DNA from: an uncultured Clostridia bacterium
GTDB taxonomy: Bacteria; Bacillota; Clostridia; Christensenellales; Borkfalkiaceae
Length of the DNA: 64,000 nucleotides
Reading direction: 5' to 3'
Assembly: GCA_947589085.1 (NCBI GenBank)
Contig: CANPZD010000004.1
Location: 1-64,000 of the forward strand
Of this stretch, positions 25,635 to 34,540 are shown piece after piece. The notes under the pieces are model-generated. The model had not been told where the DNA came from. It did no database searches and worked only from the letters and a program-made list of their open reading frames with translations. How positions within the stretch are numbered: position 1 is the first letter of the stretch; every line of letters starts with the position of its first letter. The position numbers and the translations under genes are program-made.

Positions 25635-27083
25635 TTACTCCTTATTCTGAAATTTGGGATTTTCGCTGATGTGCCGCTTAAACCGTTCGAAGCGGTCCTT
25701 TTCCGTCATGACGGGTTTTTCGGTGGGGTATTCGCCGCTGAAACAAGCCGTGCAGAATCCTTCGCCGTTGCCGCCCGTGAGAAATCTCACGTCGTTGAGA
25801 TCGAGATAGCCGACGGAATCCGCGCCGATGATCTTCGCGATCTCCTCCTCCGTGTGATGCCATGCAATGAGATTTTCCTGCGAATCGATATCCGTCCCGT
25901 AATAGCAGGGATACCGGAAAGGCGGTGCGGAAGAGATCATATGGACCTCTTTCGCGCCCGCGTCGCGCAGCAGTTTCACGATGCGGCCGCAGGTCGTTCC
26001 CCGCACGATCGAATCGTCGACGAGGATCACACGCTTGCCCCGTATGGCCGAAGTGAGCACGTTGAGTTTGATCTTCACCCTGTCCTCCCGCGTCTTTTGC
26101 GCGGGCGCGATGAACGTTCTTCCGATATATTTGTTCTTGATGAATCCGATGCCGTAGGGAATGCCCGATGCCTGCGCATAGCCGAAGGCGGCGTCCAAAC
26201 CGGAATCGGGCACGCCGACCACGACGTCGGCGTCGATTTTATATTTCTTTGCGAGAAAAGCGCCCGCCTGTTTCCTCGCCTCGTGGACGGAACAGCCGTC
26301 GATCACGGAATCGGGACGGGCGATGTACAGATATTCGAATACGCAGAGGCTCTTGGCCCGGCCGCAGTGCGACCTGTCGCTCACGACGCCGTTCTTCGTA
26401 AACACGACCATCTCCCCCGGCTCGATCTCGCGTTCGAATCGTGCGCCGATCGCATCCAGCGCGCAGGATTCGGAAGCGACGATATAAGCGCCGTCGCGCT
26501 CGCCGATGCACAGGGGATGAAATCCGTGCGGATCGCGCGCGGCGATCAGCTTGGAGGGAGACATCAATACGAGCGAATAGGCGCCCTTGAGCTTGTCCAT
26601 TGCGCCGAGCACGGCCTGCTCAATCGACCCCGATCTGACGCGTTCCATCGTGATGATGTACGAAATGACCTCGCTGTCCGTCGTGGAGTGGAAAATGCTC
26701 CCGCGGCTCTCGAGTTCGGTGCGCAGCTCGTACGCGTTGACGAGATTGCCGTTGTGCGCAAGCGCCATATTGCCTTTCAGATGGTTGACGACGATGGGCT
26801 GCGCGTTTTCGCGCCCCCCCGTTCCCGTCGTGGAATAGCGCACATGCCCGACCGCCATATTCCCTTCCCCGAGTCTTGCGAGCACGTCCTCCGTGAATAC
26901 GTCGTTGACGAGACCTGCGTCTTTATGCGAAGTGAAAACGCCGTCGTCGTTGACGACGATCCCCGCCGACTCCTGTCCGCGGTGCTGCAACGCAAAGAGC
27001 GCATAGTAAGCGGTGCGTGCCACATCCTGTTTTTCGGGCGCGAAGATCCCGAACACTCCGCACTCATCGTGAATTTGAGACAT
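25635..27083 (-). CDS. purF: Amidophosphoribosyltransferase
   Basis: First committed enzyme of purine synthesis, making phosphoribosylamine from PRPP and glutamine. The 482-residue precursor starts MSQIHDECGVFG; cleavage before Cys8 would expose the N-terminal nucleophile of the glutaminase. The PRPP loop VILVDDSIVRGTT is present. Cysteines in SLCVFEYLYIARPDS, YPCYYGTD and FCTACFSG match the ligand positions of the oxygen-sensitive 4Fe-4S form known from Bacillus subtilis. A modest GGAG ribosome site lies 16 bp after purC. Confidence 0.97.
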   Translation of the reverse strand: MSQIHDECGVFGIFAPEKQDVARTAYYALFALQHRGQESAGIVVNDDGVFTSHKDAGLVNDVFTEDVLARLGEGNMAVGHVRYSTTGTGGRENAQPIVVNHLKGNMALAHNGNLVNAYELRTELESRGSIFHSTTDSEVISYIITMERVRSGSIEQAVLGAMDKLKGAYSLVLMSPSKLIAARDPHGFHPLCIGERDGAYIVASESCALDAIGARFEREIEPGEMVVFTKNGVVSDRSHCGRAKSLCVFEYLYIARPDSVIDGCSVHEARKQAGAFLAKKYKIDADVVVGVPDSGLDAAFGYAQASGIPYGIGFIKNKYIGRTFIAPAQKTREDRVKIKLNVLTSAIRGKRVILVDDSIVRGTTCGRIVKLLRDAGAKEVHMISSAPPFRYPCYYGTDIDSQENLIAWHHTEEEIAKIIGADSVGYLDLNDVRFLTGGNGEGFCTACFSGEYPTEKPVMTEKDRFERFKRHISENPKFQNKE

Positions 27084-27099
27084 AATGCTGCTCCGTGAT

Positions 27100-27813
27100 T
27101 TATTTGCCCTGCGTCACACGCTTGAAGATCTCTTTATATGCGTCCTCGACGCCGCCCAGATCGCGGCGGAAACGGTCCTTATCGAGTTTCTCGTTCGTCT
27201 TTGCGTCCCAGAAACGGCAGGTATCGGGAGAGATCTCGTCGGCAAGCACGATGGTCCCGTCTTTCAGACGGCCGAATTCAAGCTTGAAATCGATCAGCTT
27301 CACGCCGAGCGTGAGGAAATACGCCTTCAGCACTTCGTTTACTTTGAACGCATACGCCTCGATCGTCTCGATCTCCTCTTTTGTGGCAAGTTTCAGCGCA
27401 AGCGCATGGTAGGTATTGAGAAGCGGATCGCCGAGTTCATCGTTCTTGTAGGAAAATTCGATCGTGGGCCGGTCGAAGGGAATGCCCTCCTCCACGCCGT
27501 ACCGCTTGGCAAAACTGCCCGCGGAGACGTTCCGGATGATGACCTCGAGCGGAACGATGGAGACTTTCTTCACGAGCGTATCGCGCTCGCTGAGTTCCTC
27601 GACGAAATGCGTGGGAACGCCGTTCTTTTCGAGAAGCTGCATCATCATGTTCGTCATACGGTTGTTGACCACGCCCTTTCCGACGATCGTGCCCTTTTTG
27701 AGACCGTTGAATGCGGTCGCATCGTCTTTATACGAGACAATGCAGAGATCCTCGTTATCCGTCGCATACACTTTTTTTGCTTTGCCCTCGTAGAGCTGCT
27801 TCGTCTTTTCCAT
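27100..27813 (-). CDS. purC: SAICAR synthetase
   Basis: Joins CAIR and aspartate with ATP. The 237 residues are the standard bacterial length. Motifs include the start [14 protein letters not shown], the domain-defining [17 protein letters not shown], and [14 protein letters not shown]. An AAGGAG ribosome site precedes the ATG. Adenylosuccinate lyase (purB), which acts next, is not in this window. Confidence 0.97.
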   Translation of the reverse strand: MEKTKQLYEGKAKKVYATDNEDLCIVSYKDDATAFNGLKKGTIVGKGVVNNRMTNMMMQLLEKNGVPTHFVEELSERDTLVKKVSIVPLEVIIRNVSAGSFAKRYGVEEGIPFDRPTIEFSYKNDELGDPLLNTYHALALKLATKEEIETIEAYAFKVNEVLKAYFLTLGVKLIDFKLEFGRLKDGTIVLADEISPDTCRFWDAKTNEKLDKDRFRRDLGGVEDAYKEIFKRVTQGK

Positions 27814-27844
27814 TGTTGATATCTCCTTGAAATGATTTCCGAGT

Positions 27845-28339
27845 TTATGCGCCGCGCTTTTTATTCAGAGCGGCGTCCTTTGCGAGAACGGCTTCTTTGG
27901 CGGCCGCACGCGAAGCGAGCAGCTTTGCCTGCAAATTCCCGTCTCCGACCGCGATGATCTCCGCCGCCAAATACGCGGCGTTCTTTGCCCCGTCGATCGC
28001 CACCGTGGCCACGGGGATCCCGGAAGGCATCTGAACGGTGGAAAGGAGCGCGTCCAGCCCGCCCAATCCGCCGCTCTTCACCGGAATGCCGATGACGGGC
28101 AGCACGGTATTCGCGGCGATCGCGCCCGCAAGATGCGCCGCCATTCCCGCCGCCGCAATGATCGCGCCGAATCCGTTTTCCGCCGCGCCGAGCGCGAACG
28201 CGCGCGCCTCCTCCGGCGTGCGGTGCGCGGAAAACACGTGCGCTTCATAGGGAATGCCGAATTCTTCGAATACCGAAAACGCTTTTTCCACGACCGGAAG
28301 ATCGGAATCGCTTCCCATGACGACCGCAACTTTTTTCAT
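27845..28339 (-). CDS. purE: N5-CAIR mutase, class I PurE
   Basis: First gene of the pur operon; 164 residues. It shows [33 protein letters not shown] and the C-terminal [16 protein letters not shown]. Class I enzymes rearrange N5-CAIR made by PurK, but purK is not adjacent, so it is either elsewhere or absent. GGAGGT precedes the ATG. A promoter and a 120-nt leader with two hairpins lie upstream. Confidence 0.96.
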   Translation of the reverse strand: MKKVAVVMGSDSDLPVVEKAFSVFEEFGIPYEAHVFSAHRTPEEARAFALGAAENGFGAIIAAAGMAAHLAGAIAANTVLPVIGIPVKSGGLGGLDALLSTVQMPSGIPVATVAIDGAKNAAYLAAEIIAVGDGNLQAKLLASRAAAKEAVLAKDAALNKKRGA

Positions 28340-28349
28340 GCCGTACCTC

Positions 28350-28395
28350 CGAAAAATACAAAATGGCAGGATTTTTCTATGCGAAAAAACCTGCC
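28350..28395 (-). promoter_or_regulatory. Hairpin followed by T-rich tract in purE leader
   Basis: On the minus strand GGCAGG pairs with CCTGCC (28390-28395 with 28365-28370), extended by T/A pairs, and is followed by ATTTTGTATTTTT ending about 12 bp before the start codon. Upstream, CTCTGC/GCAGAG forms another hairpin at 28423-28439. The layout could attenuate pur transcription. No guanine-riboswitch core is recognisable. Confidence 0.45.
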
Positions 28396-28466
28396 GTTTT
28401 CAAGCGAGCGATAAATTTTTTCCTCTGCATTCCGCAGAGTTTTCTGCTTGCCCTGTTCATGGCAAT

Positions 28467-28495
28467 ATTATATTACATGCCGTGAATTTCGTCAA
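28467..28495 (-). promoter_or_regulatory. sigma-A promoter of the pur operon
   Basis: -35 TTGACG (28490-28495), 17-bp spacer, perfect -10 TATAAT (28467-28472) on the minus strand. The transcript would start near 28460, giving a leader of about 120 nt before purE. Confidence 0.85.
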
Positions 28496-28576
28496 GGATT
28501 TCAAAGGCGTTTTTAAGACGAAAAAATTCTGTCAAATTTTCTCATTCCTTGACAAATTCCGCGCGCGCATGTGAAT

Positions 28577-29491
28577 TTATTTCTGATTGAATTTCTTCTT
28601 GACGAACCAATCGGTGACGCGCTCGGGAAGCATCTTCGAAACATACCGCAAAAAGTTGTTCTTGCCCCCCACCGCCGAGACGGGCGCCGGATTGTGCTTT
28701 GCCGCGAGTTTGAGCACGGCCTCCGCAACGATCGAAGGGCTGGTCCCGCCCTGTTCCATGTTGGCGAGCGCCGCCGAAGCCTTCTTCACGGAGGGGGAAT
28801 AGGAAAGGCTTTCCGCCTCGTTGTACACTCTCCTGTTGTACGTGAAATCCGTTGCGGTCCCGCCCGGGAGCAGCGCGCTCACGCGCACGCCGTGCGGGCG
28901 AAGTTCGAGATCGGCTTCCCGCGCCAACATCGAAAGCGCCGCCTTCGAGGAAGAATAAAAGGAATCGTACGGAATGGGAAGTTCCGCCCCCATCGACCCC
29001 ACAAGAATGGCTCTCCCCCCTCTGCGTTTGAGGAAGGGCGTCGCGGCGCGCAGCGATTCGATCGCGCCGAAATAGTTGACTTCGAAGAGATACCGGTAGT
29101 CGCCGCTCTTCGCGTACTCGATGGGCGCCGCCATCGAAAATCCCGCCGAATAGACGAACAGGTCGATGGCGCCCGCTTCCTCGCCCGCGCTGCGCACGGC
29201 CTGCGCGAGTTCGCCTTCCTGCGCGGCATCCGCCGTGAACGTTTTGATCCTGTCTCCCTTGAAGGGCGTGCGCGAAACGTTGAATACCCGGTAGCCTCTG
29301 GAGAGAAGTTTCAGGGCGGTCTCCCGCCCGATCCCGGAGGATCCTCCGACGATGACCGCCGTACGTCTTGCCGACATGGGATGTTCCGTTTGCGTATGTT
29401 CGTTTGTCTTGCGGGCTTCTTCCTGCGTGTTTGCGCGCGGGGTTTGCTCTCTTTTGCGCACCTGCTGCGTTTGATTCGTTTCCTGTTTCAT
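28577..29491 (-). CDS. Short-chain dehydrogenase/reductase
   Basis: NAD(P)-dependent oxidoreductase of the SDR family; substrate unknown. The core starts at SARRTAVIVGGSSGIGRET, the glycine-rich cofactor motif, followed by an SAG variant of NNAG. The catalytic Ser is in ILVGSMGA and the catalytic Tyr-Lys pair in YSSSKAALS. The start is uncertain. The ATG chosen here (29491) adds about 38 polar, probably disordered residues before the core; the alternative ATG at 29377 begins at the core; a GTG at 29551 is also open. None has a good ribosome site. The residual C-terminal VTDWFVKKKF is unremarkable. Confidence 0.85.
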   Translation of the reverse strand: MKQETNQTQQVRKREQTPRANTQEEARKTNEHTQTEHPMSARRTAVIVGGSSGIGRETALKLLSRGYRVFNVSRTPFKGDRIKTFTADAAQEGELAQAVRSAGEEAGAIDLFVYSAGFSMAAPIEYAKSGDYRYLFEVNYFGAIESLRAATPFLKRRGGRAILVGSMGAELPIPYDSFYSSSKAALSMLAREADLELRPHGVRVSALLPGGTATDFTYNRRVYNEAESLSYSPSVKKASAALANMEQGGTSPSIVAEAVLKLAAKHNPAPVSAVGGKNNFLRYVSKMLPERVTDWFVKKKFNQK

Positions 29492-29606
29492 ACCCGAAGT
29501 ATGCGCCTCGGAAAAAGTTTTATACGCATCGCCGCTTGTTCCCGCACGCACATATCAAATGCGCCGGAACAAACATAAAAAATGCGCGTTTCCGCAAACT
29601 CGTGGT

Positions 29607-30290
29607 ATGAAGAAAAAAAATTGGAGCATTGTGATCATTGCGTGTGTCGTTATGCTCGTCCTCTTCGCCTATTTCGGCGGAAGAATGGCGGCGGCCGAAC
29701 CCGCATTCTCTTTCGCGGAAGAGCCGTGCGAAGTGTACCTGACGTTCGACGACGGCCCGAGCACCGTCGTGACGAACAGGATCCTCGATACGCTCGCCGA
29801 AGAAAACGTCAAAGCCGCCTTTTTCATCGTGGGAGAGCGCGTTCCGGGAAGAGAGGAGACCTTGCGGCGCATCGCGCGCGAGGGCCATACGCTGGGCGTG
29901 CATTCCATGACGCACCGCTATCGGGAGATCTACGCCTCCCCCGAGGCCTTTTTGAACGATGTGAACGGCTGCGCCGAAGTCATCCGCAAAACGACGGGCG
30001 TGGAGCCGAAGTTTTACCGCTTTCCCGGCGGCGGCAAGCATGAGGCGGAACGGGCCTTGCTCGCCGACCTCGGCTATACCGTCGTATCGTGGAACGCCGT
30101 CTGCGGCGACGCGGAAGGGCGGGACGCCTGCGCGGAAGAACTTGCGCAGACGGCCGCTTCCACCTCGCAGGGAAAACGCCGCGTCGTACTTCTGATGCAC
30201 GACGGCGCCTTGAATGCCGCCACCGCGGAGGCTCTGCCCGAAATCATCCGATTTTTCCGCGGGCAAGGGTACGTCTTTCGCGCTTTCTGA
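29607..30290 (+). CDS. Membrane-anchored polysaccharide deacetylase (CE4)
   Basis: A 227-residue protein with an N-terminal signal anchor (about residues 7-25 after MKKKNW) and an extracytoplasmic NodB domain. Catalytic-site motifs are TFDDGPS, the metal-binding HSMTH, RFPGGG and a C-terminal LMHDGA. Such enzymes remove N-acetyl groups from peptidoglycan or related glycans; the substrate and any role in spore cortex formation (as for PdaA) are inference. The ATG at 29607 puts the lysines directly before the hydrophobic stretch but has only a weak ribosome site. Its 3' end overlaps the convergent ATPase gene by 47 bp. Confidence 0.88.
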   Translation: MKKKNWSIVIIACVVMLVLFAYFGGRMAAAEPAFSFAEEPCEVYLTFDDGPSTVVTNRILDTLAEENVKAAFFIVGERVPGREETLRRIAREGHTLGVHSMTHRYREIYASPEAFLNDVNGCAEVIRKTTGVEPKFYRFPGGGKHEAERALLADLGYTVVSWNAVCGDAEGRDACAEELAQTAASTSQGKRRVVLLMHDGALNAATAEALPEIIRFFRGQGYVFRAF

Positions 30291-32850
30291 ACTTGCGGCA
30301 CAGGGAATCCGCCGCCTTGTAGAGTTCTCCGACGGGCACGACGAGAAGCGAAAGACCGATCGAGATCGCCCACTGCGCGCCGTCGAGCGCCGAAAGATCG
30401 AAGGCTTCCCGGAAGGGAGGCACGACGACGAGCAGCACGGAGAGCAATACTCCGACGGCCACCGTCGCAAGCAGGATCTTGTTGGAGAAGAAGTCCTTCG
30501 GGCGGGAGACCCCCTCTTCGCGCCGCACGTTGAAGGCGTGGAACAGCTCGAGATTGGAGAGCGTGACGAACGCCATTGTGCCCGCGACGGCATTTCCCCA
30601 CGCGCGGTTGGCAAAGAGAAACATCGTCACCAAAATCGCCGTCTGAACGACGCCGAAAAACGCGATCCTGCAGAGCGATCGTTTGGAAAAGATCTCCCGC
30701 TCCGAAACGGGGGGCCGCAGCATCGCGCCCTCCGTTTTTTCCACGCCGAGCGCAAGCACGGGCAGCGAATCCGTGATGAGATTCACCCACAAAAGCTGAG
30801 TGGACGTGAGAAAAGAATATCTCCACAAAAACAGCGAGACGGCAAGAACGCACAGCACTTCCGCAAGATTCGTCGCAAGAAAGAACGAGATCGTCTTTTT
30901 TACGTTGAAAAAGACGTTGCGCCCCTCCTCCACCGCGCGCACCATCGTGGTAAAATCGTCGTCCGCAAGCACCACGTCGGCGGCATTTTTCGTGACGTCT
31001 GTTCCCGACCCCATCGCCACGCCGATATCCGCGGCGCGGAGCGCGGGCGCGTCGTTGACCCCGTCTCCCGTCATAGCCACGACTTCTCCGCGCGCTTTCA
31101 GGGCATGCACGATCCTGGATTTGTGCCCGGGCGATACGCGCGCATAGACGGAAAACTCCGGCGCGCGGCGGACGAATTCTTTTTCGTCCATCGCGTCGAG
31201 TTCCTCGCCCGTCACGACTTCGGACAATCCGCCCGCAATGCCGAGACGGGAGGCGATTGCAAAGGCCGTTTCGGGACTGTCGCCCGTGATCATCACCGTG
31301 CGGATGCCTGCCGCGGCGCAAGCGCGCACGGCCTCTTTCACCCCCTCTTTCGGGGGATCGAGCATGGCCGCAAGGCCGATGAACACAAGTCCCTCCTCTT
31401 CGGACGTATTCCCATAGGCAAACCCGAGCACGCGCATGGCGCGGGAAGAAAACCCCGCGGCCGTACGGCGGATCAGCAAGCGGTCTGCCTCGGACATGGG
31501 CGCCTCTTTCGTCCCCCGCAAGAGCTTTGTACACTTTTTCAGCAGCACGTCCGCCCCGCCCTTGACGTACAGACGCTCCCCCTCGGACGAGGAAACGAAC
31601 GTGCTCATCATTTTGCGTTCCGAGGAAAAGGGCGAGCCGCCAATCGTGCGGCAGGAGAATTCAAATCCGCACGCGTCGGCGTATTCGAGAAGCGCGATCT
31701 CCGTGGGATCTCCGATATACGCGCCCGGGCTTCCCTTCACGGTATGGCAGGCGCGGATACAGCGCAGCAATTCGCGCCGTTCGCTCTGTTGGGCGCCGCT
31801 TCCGAACGTTGCGGTATCCTCGACGGTCAGGCGGTTTCGGGTGAGCGTTCCCGTCTTGTCCGAACAGATCACGCTGCAACTGCCGAGCGCTTCGACCGAG
31901 GAAAGTTTGCGCATCACGGCGCGGCTCTTTGCCATGCGCTGCACGCCCATCGCGAGGATCACCGTAACGACCGCGCCCATTCCCTCCGGGATCGCCGCCA
32001 CCGCGACGGCGACCGCCGCCATGAGATTCTGCAAGATCGTCAGCCTGCGCGCGAGAATGCCGCCCGCAAACAGCACGGCCGCCACGATGAGAACGGAGAC
32101 CGTGATGATCTTTCCGAGCTTTGCGATCGTTTTATCGAGCGGCGAGGGCGCGGGTTTATTCTCGTGCAGAAGCGCGGCGATCCGTCCCATTTCCGTATCC
32201 ATGCCGCAGCCTACGACGACGCAGCGCGCCGATCCCTTGACGCAGAACGTCGATAAAAACGCCGTATTCGTGCGTTCCGAGAGGACGGATTTCGTCACGA
32301 CGCCGTCGCGCTTTTTAACGGGCACGGATTCCCCCGTGAGCGCGGATTCGTCGCAACGGAAATTTTCGCAGGAAAGAATGCGGCAGTCCGCGGGGACTCT
32401 GTCCCCCTCCTCGAGTTCGATCACGTCGCCCACGACAAGTTCTTCCGCGTCGATCTTGACGACCTTGCCGTCCCGCACGACTTTGGCTTCGCAGCGGGAA
32501 AGTTTTTTCAGATTGGCTATGGCCGCGTCGGCGCGGTATTGCTGCAAAAATCCCACGAACGCGTTGAGGACGATCACGAGAAGAAGGATCCCCGTATCGG
32601 CAAGCTCGGAGCGCTCTCCCGTCGTGAAGGCCAGCACGCCGGAGAGCACCGCCGCCGCGATGAGAATGAGCGTCATGAGATCCTTGAATTGCGCAAAAAA
32701 GAGCATGAGTTTGCTCTTTTTTTTGCCCTCTTTGAGCACGTTCCGGCCGTTTTTTTCAAGGCGGCAACGCGCTTCTTCGGAGGAAAGTCCTCCCGCATTG
32801 CCGCGTATGCGCGCAAGGACTTCTTCTACCGGCTGCTGATACTGTTCCAT
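30244..32850 (-). CDS. P-type calcium-transporting ATPase (P2 family)
   Basis: An 868-residue membrane ion pump. Motifs: N-terminal cation-ATPase domain, PEGMGAVVT (M4, about 288), the phosphorylated Asp331 in SDKTGTLT, KGGADVLL, and TGDGVNDAPAL (about 588). Hydrophobic segments fit ten membrane helices. M4 with PEG and the SERCA-like layout suggest Ca2+ export, though Mn2+ is possible. The closest familiar relative is Bacillus YloB, expressed in sporulation. The ATG has no ribosome site and lies six bases after a sigma-E-like -10 box. The last 15 codons overlap the convergent deacetylase gene. Confidence 0.93.
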   Translation of the reverse strand: MEQYQQPVEEVLARIRGNAGGLSSEEARCRLEKNGRNVLKEGKKKSKLMLFFAQFKDLMTLILIAAAVLSGVLAFTTGERSELADTGILLLVIVLNAFVGFLQQYRADAAIANLKKLSRCEAKVVRDGKVVKIDAEELVVGDVIELEEGDRVPADCRILSCENFRCDESALTGESVPVKKRDGVVTKSVLSERTNTAFLSTFCVKGSARCVVVGCGMDTEMGRIAALLHENKPAPSPLDKTIAKLGKIITVSVLIVAAVLFAGGILARRLTILQNLMAAVAVAVAAIPEGMGAVVTVILAMGVQRMAKSRAVMRKLSSVEALGSCSVICSDKTGTLTRNRLTVEDTATFGSGAQQSERRELLRCIRACHTVKGSPGAYIGDPTEIALLEYADACGFEFSCRTIGGSPFSSERKMMSTFVSSSEGERLYVKGGADVLLKKCTKLLRGTKEAPMSEADRLLIRRTAAGFSSRAMRVLGFAYGNTSEEEGLVFIGLAAMLDPPKEGVKEAVRACAAAGIRTVMITGDSPETAFAIASRLGIAGGLSEVVTGEELDAMDEKEFVRRAPEFSVYARVSPGHKSRIVHALKARGEVVAMTGDGVNDAPALRAADIGVAMGSGTDVTKNAADVVLADDDFTTMVRAVEEGRNVFFNVKKTISFFLATNLAEVLCVLAVSLFLWRYSFLTSTQLLWVNLITDSLPVLALGVEKTEGAMLRPPVSEREIFSKRSLCRIAFFGVVQTAILVTMFLFANRAWGNAVAGTMAFVTLSNLELFHAFNVRREEGVSRPKDFFSNKILLATVAVGVLLSVLLVVVPPFREAFDLSALDGAQWAISIGLSLLVVPVGELYKAADSLCRKFRKRERRTLARGKIG

Positions 32851-32856
32851 ACGGAT

Positions 32857-32885
32857 AACGTATGAACCCGCGCCGGGATTTATGA
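32857..32885 (-). promoter_or_regulatory. Possible sigma-E-like promoter of the Ca2+-ATPase
   Basis: On the minus strand TCATAAA (32879-32885), 14-bp spacer, CATACGTT (32857-32864). This compares with the sporulation sigma-E consensus KMATATT-N14-CATACANT: 5 of 7 and 7 of 8 matches. The predicted start falls on or next to the A of the ATG. No good sigma-A promoter is seen here. Confidence 0.45.
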
Positions 32886-32891
32886 TTGTGC

Positions 32892-32928
32892 GAAACGGCG
32901 CGCGAACAACCCGTCCGTGCGCCGTTTC
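32892..32928. repeat. 10-bp inverted repeat after pyrE
   Basis: GAAACGGCGC (32892-32901) and GCGCCGTTTC (32919-32928) form a perfect 10-bp stem with a 17-base loop. There is no T tract on the downstream side for pyrE transcription, so it is not a canonical terminator. It lies beside the putative ATPase promoter. Confidence 0.55.
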
Positions 32929-32959
32929 AAAAAATATTCCGATCGTCGCCGATCCGATT

Positions 32960-33613
32960 TCAGGCGCCGTAAAGCGCGCGATAGCTTTGCATCGCCTGCA
33001 AATACTCTTTCCCGCCGATGACGCCCTGCTCGATCGCCTCGATGATATCCTCCATTGTCACGATCGCATGCACGCGGACGCCGTATTCTTCCAACGCCTC
33101 GCGTACGGCGGACCGTTCGCCCGTACCTCTCTCCTGCCGGTCGACGGAAATGATCATATCGCGCACCTCGACGTCCGCCTCCGCTCTGAGCTTGGGCAGG
33201 ATCTCGCGGAGCGCCTTGCCCGAAGTCATGACGTCCTCGATTATGCACACTTTGTCGCCCTTTTTGAGCTGCTGCCCCACGAACATGCCGCCTTCGCCGT
33301 GATCCTTGGCTTCCTTGCGGTCGAAACAGTACCCGATCTCCCTTCCGTGATGTTCGGCAAGCGCGATCGCCGTCGCAACCGAGAGCGGGATCCCCTTATA
33401 CGCGGGGCCGACCAGAACTTCGGCGTCCACTTCGTTTTCCAGAAAACACTGCGCGTAATATTCCCCCAAACGGGCGAGCTGCGCGCCCGTACGGTACTTG
33501 CCCGCATTCATGAAATAGGGCGCCTTTCTGCCGCTTTTGAGCGTGAATTCCCCGAACAGAAGCACGCCGTTCTCCACCATGAATCTGATGAAATTCTGCT
33601 TATACGTCAACAT
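32960..33613 (-). CDS. pyrE: Orotate phosphoribosyltransferase
   Basis: Makes OMP from orotate and PRPP. The 217-residue protein has the PRPP-binding motif VCIIEDVMTSGKA (122-134) and TLKSGRKAPYFMNAG near the N-terminus. A GGAGAAG ribosome site lies before the ATG. It is the last gene of the pyr operon, 15 bp after pyrD. Confidence 0.96.
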   Translation of the reverse strand: MLTYKQNFIRFMVENGVLLFGEFTLKSGRKAPYFMNAGKYRTGAQLARLGEYYAQCFLENEVDAEVLVGPAYKGIPLSVATAIALAEHHGREIGYCFDRKEAKDHGEGGMFVGQQLKKGDKVCIIEDVMTSGKALREILPKLRAEADVEVRDMIISVDRQERGTGERSAVREALEEYGVRVHAIVTMEDIIEAIEQGVIGGKEYLQAMQSYRALYGA

Positions 33614-33628
33614 TTCTCTTCTCCGATC

Positions 33629-34540
33629 CTATGTATTCGGGCAAAGCGTGCCCGTCAGCTCCGAGATCGCCTTCACGCCGTGCGCGTCGCACCAGCGGTT
33701 CAATCCCTCGATGATCTTCGGGCACGCAAGCGTATCCGTAAAGTTCTGCGTGCCGACCTGTACGGCGGTCGCCCCCGCCATCAGAAATTCGATCGCGTCT
33801 TCCGCGCACGTGACGCCGCCCATGCCGACGACGGGGATCGTTACCGCGCGGGACGCTTCGTATACCATCCGCACCGCGATGGGCCTGATCCCCGCGCCCG
33901 AGACCCCGCCCGTGTTGTTGGCGAGGATCGGACGTCTGCGTTCGATATCCACCGCAAGTCCCGTAAACGTGTTGACGAGGGAAATGCAGTCCGCGCCGCC
34001 CTCTTCCGCAGCCGTCGCGTTCGCCGCAATGCTCTCGACGTTGGGAGAGAGTTTTACGATGAGCGGCGTATGTTCGCAGGCGCGCTTGGCGACGCGCGTG
34101 ACTTCCGCGACATTTTCCGGGCGGACCCCGAACGCCATTCCGCCCGCCTTTACGTTGGGGCAGGAAATGTTCAGTTCGATGAAATCAACAAGTCCGTCGA
34201 GCTTTGCGCAGATCGCTTCGTAATCCGAAAGCGTTTTCCCTGCCACGTTGGCGATCACGCGGGTCTTGCTTTTCAGCCATGCGAGATCGTTGGAAAGAAA
34301 CCCTTCTACGCCGGGATTCTGCAATCCCACCGCGTTGAGGATCACGCCGTGCCCTTCCGCGATCCGGGGCACGGGATTGCCCGCGCGCGGCTCCAGAGTA
34401 AGCCCCTTCGTCGCGACCGCGCCGAGGCAGGAAATATCGTAAATTTCATTGAATTCCCTTCCGAATCCGAACGTGCCGGAAGCCGGAATTACGGGGTTTT
34501 TCAGCTCCACCCCGCAGAGCGTGACGCGAAGATCCGCCAT
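33629..34540 (-). CDS. pyrD: Dihydroorotate dehydrogenase B, catalytic subunit
   Basis: Class 1B enzyme that oxidises dihydroorotate using NAD+ through PyrK. The 303-residue FMN barrel has active-site Cys127 in NISCPNVKAGG and the FMN-contact segments ASGTFGFGREF and GMGGVTCAEDA. Its ATG overlaps the pyrK stop by one base (TGATG), as expected for two subunits made together. Confidence 0.96.
   Translation of the reverse strand: MADLRVTLCGVELKNPVIPASGTFGFGREFNEIYDISCLGAVATKGLTLEPRAGNPVPRIAEGHGVILNAVGLQNPGVEGFLSNDLAWLKSKTRVIANVAGKTLSDYEAICAKLDGLVDFIELNISCPNVKAGGMAFGVRPENVAEVTRVAKRACEHTPLIVKLSPNVESIAANATAAEEGGADCISLVNTFTGLAVDIERRRPILANNTGGVSGAGIRPIAVRMVYEASRAVTIPVVGMGGVTCAEDAIEFLMAGATAVQVGTQNFTDTLACPKIIEGLNRWCDAHGVKAISELTGTLCPNT

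Noticed and set aside
28340-28460. Guanine or adenine riboswitch before purE
   Set aside because: No TCTAC or GACTA-type core and no matching three-way junction could be drawn.
32892-32928. Terminator of pyrE
   Set aside because: The stem is good but the downstream side lacks a T tract on the transcribed strand.
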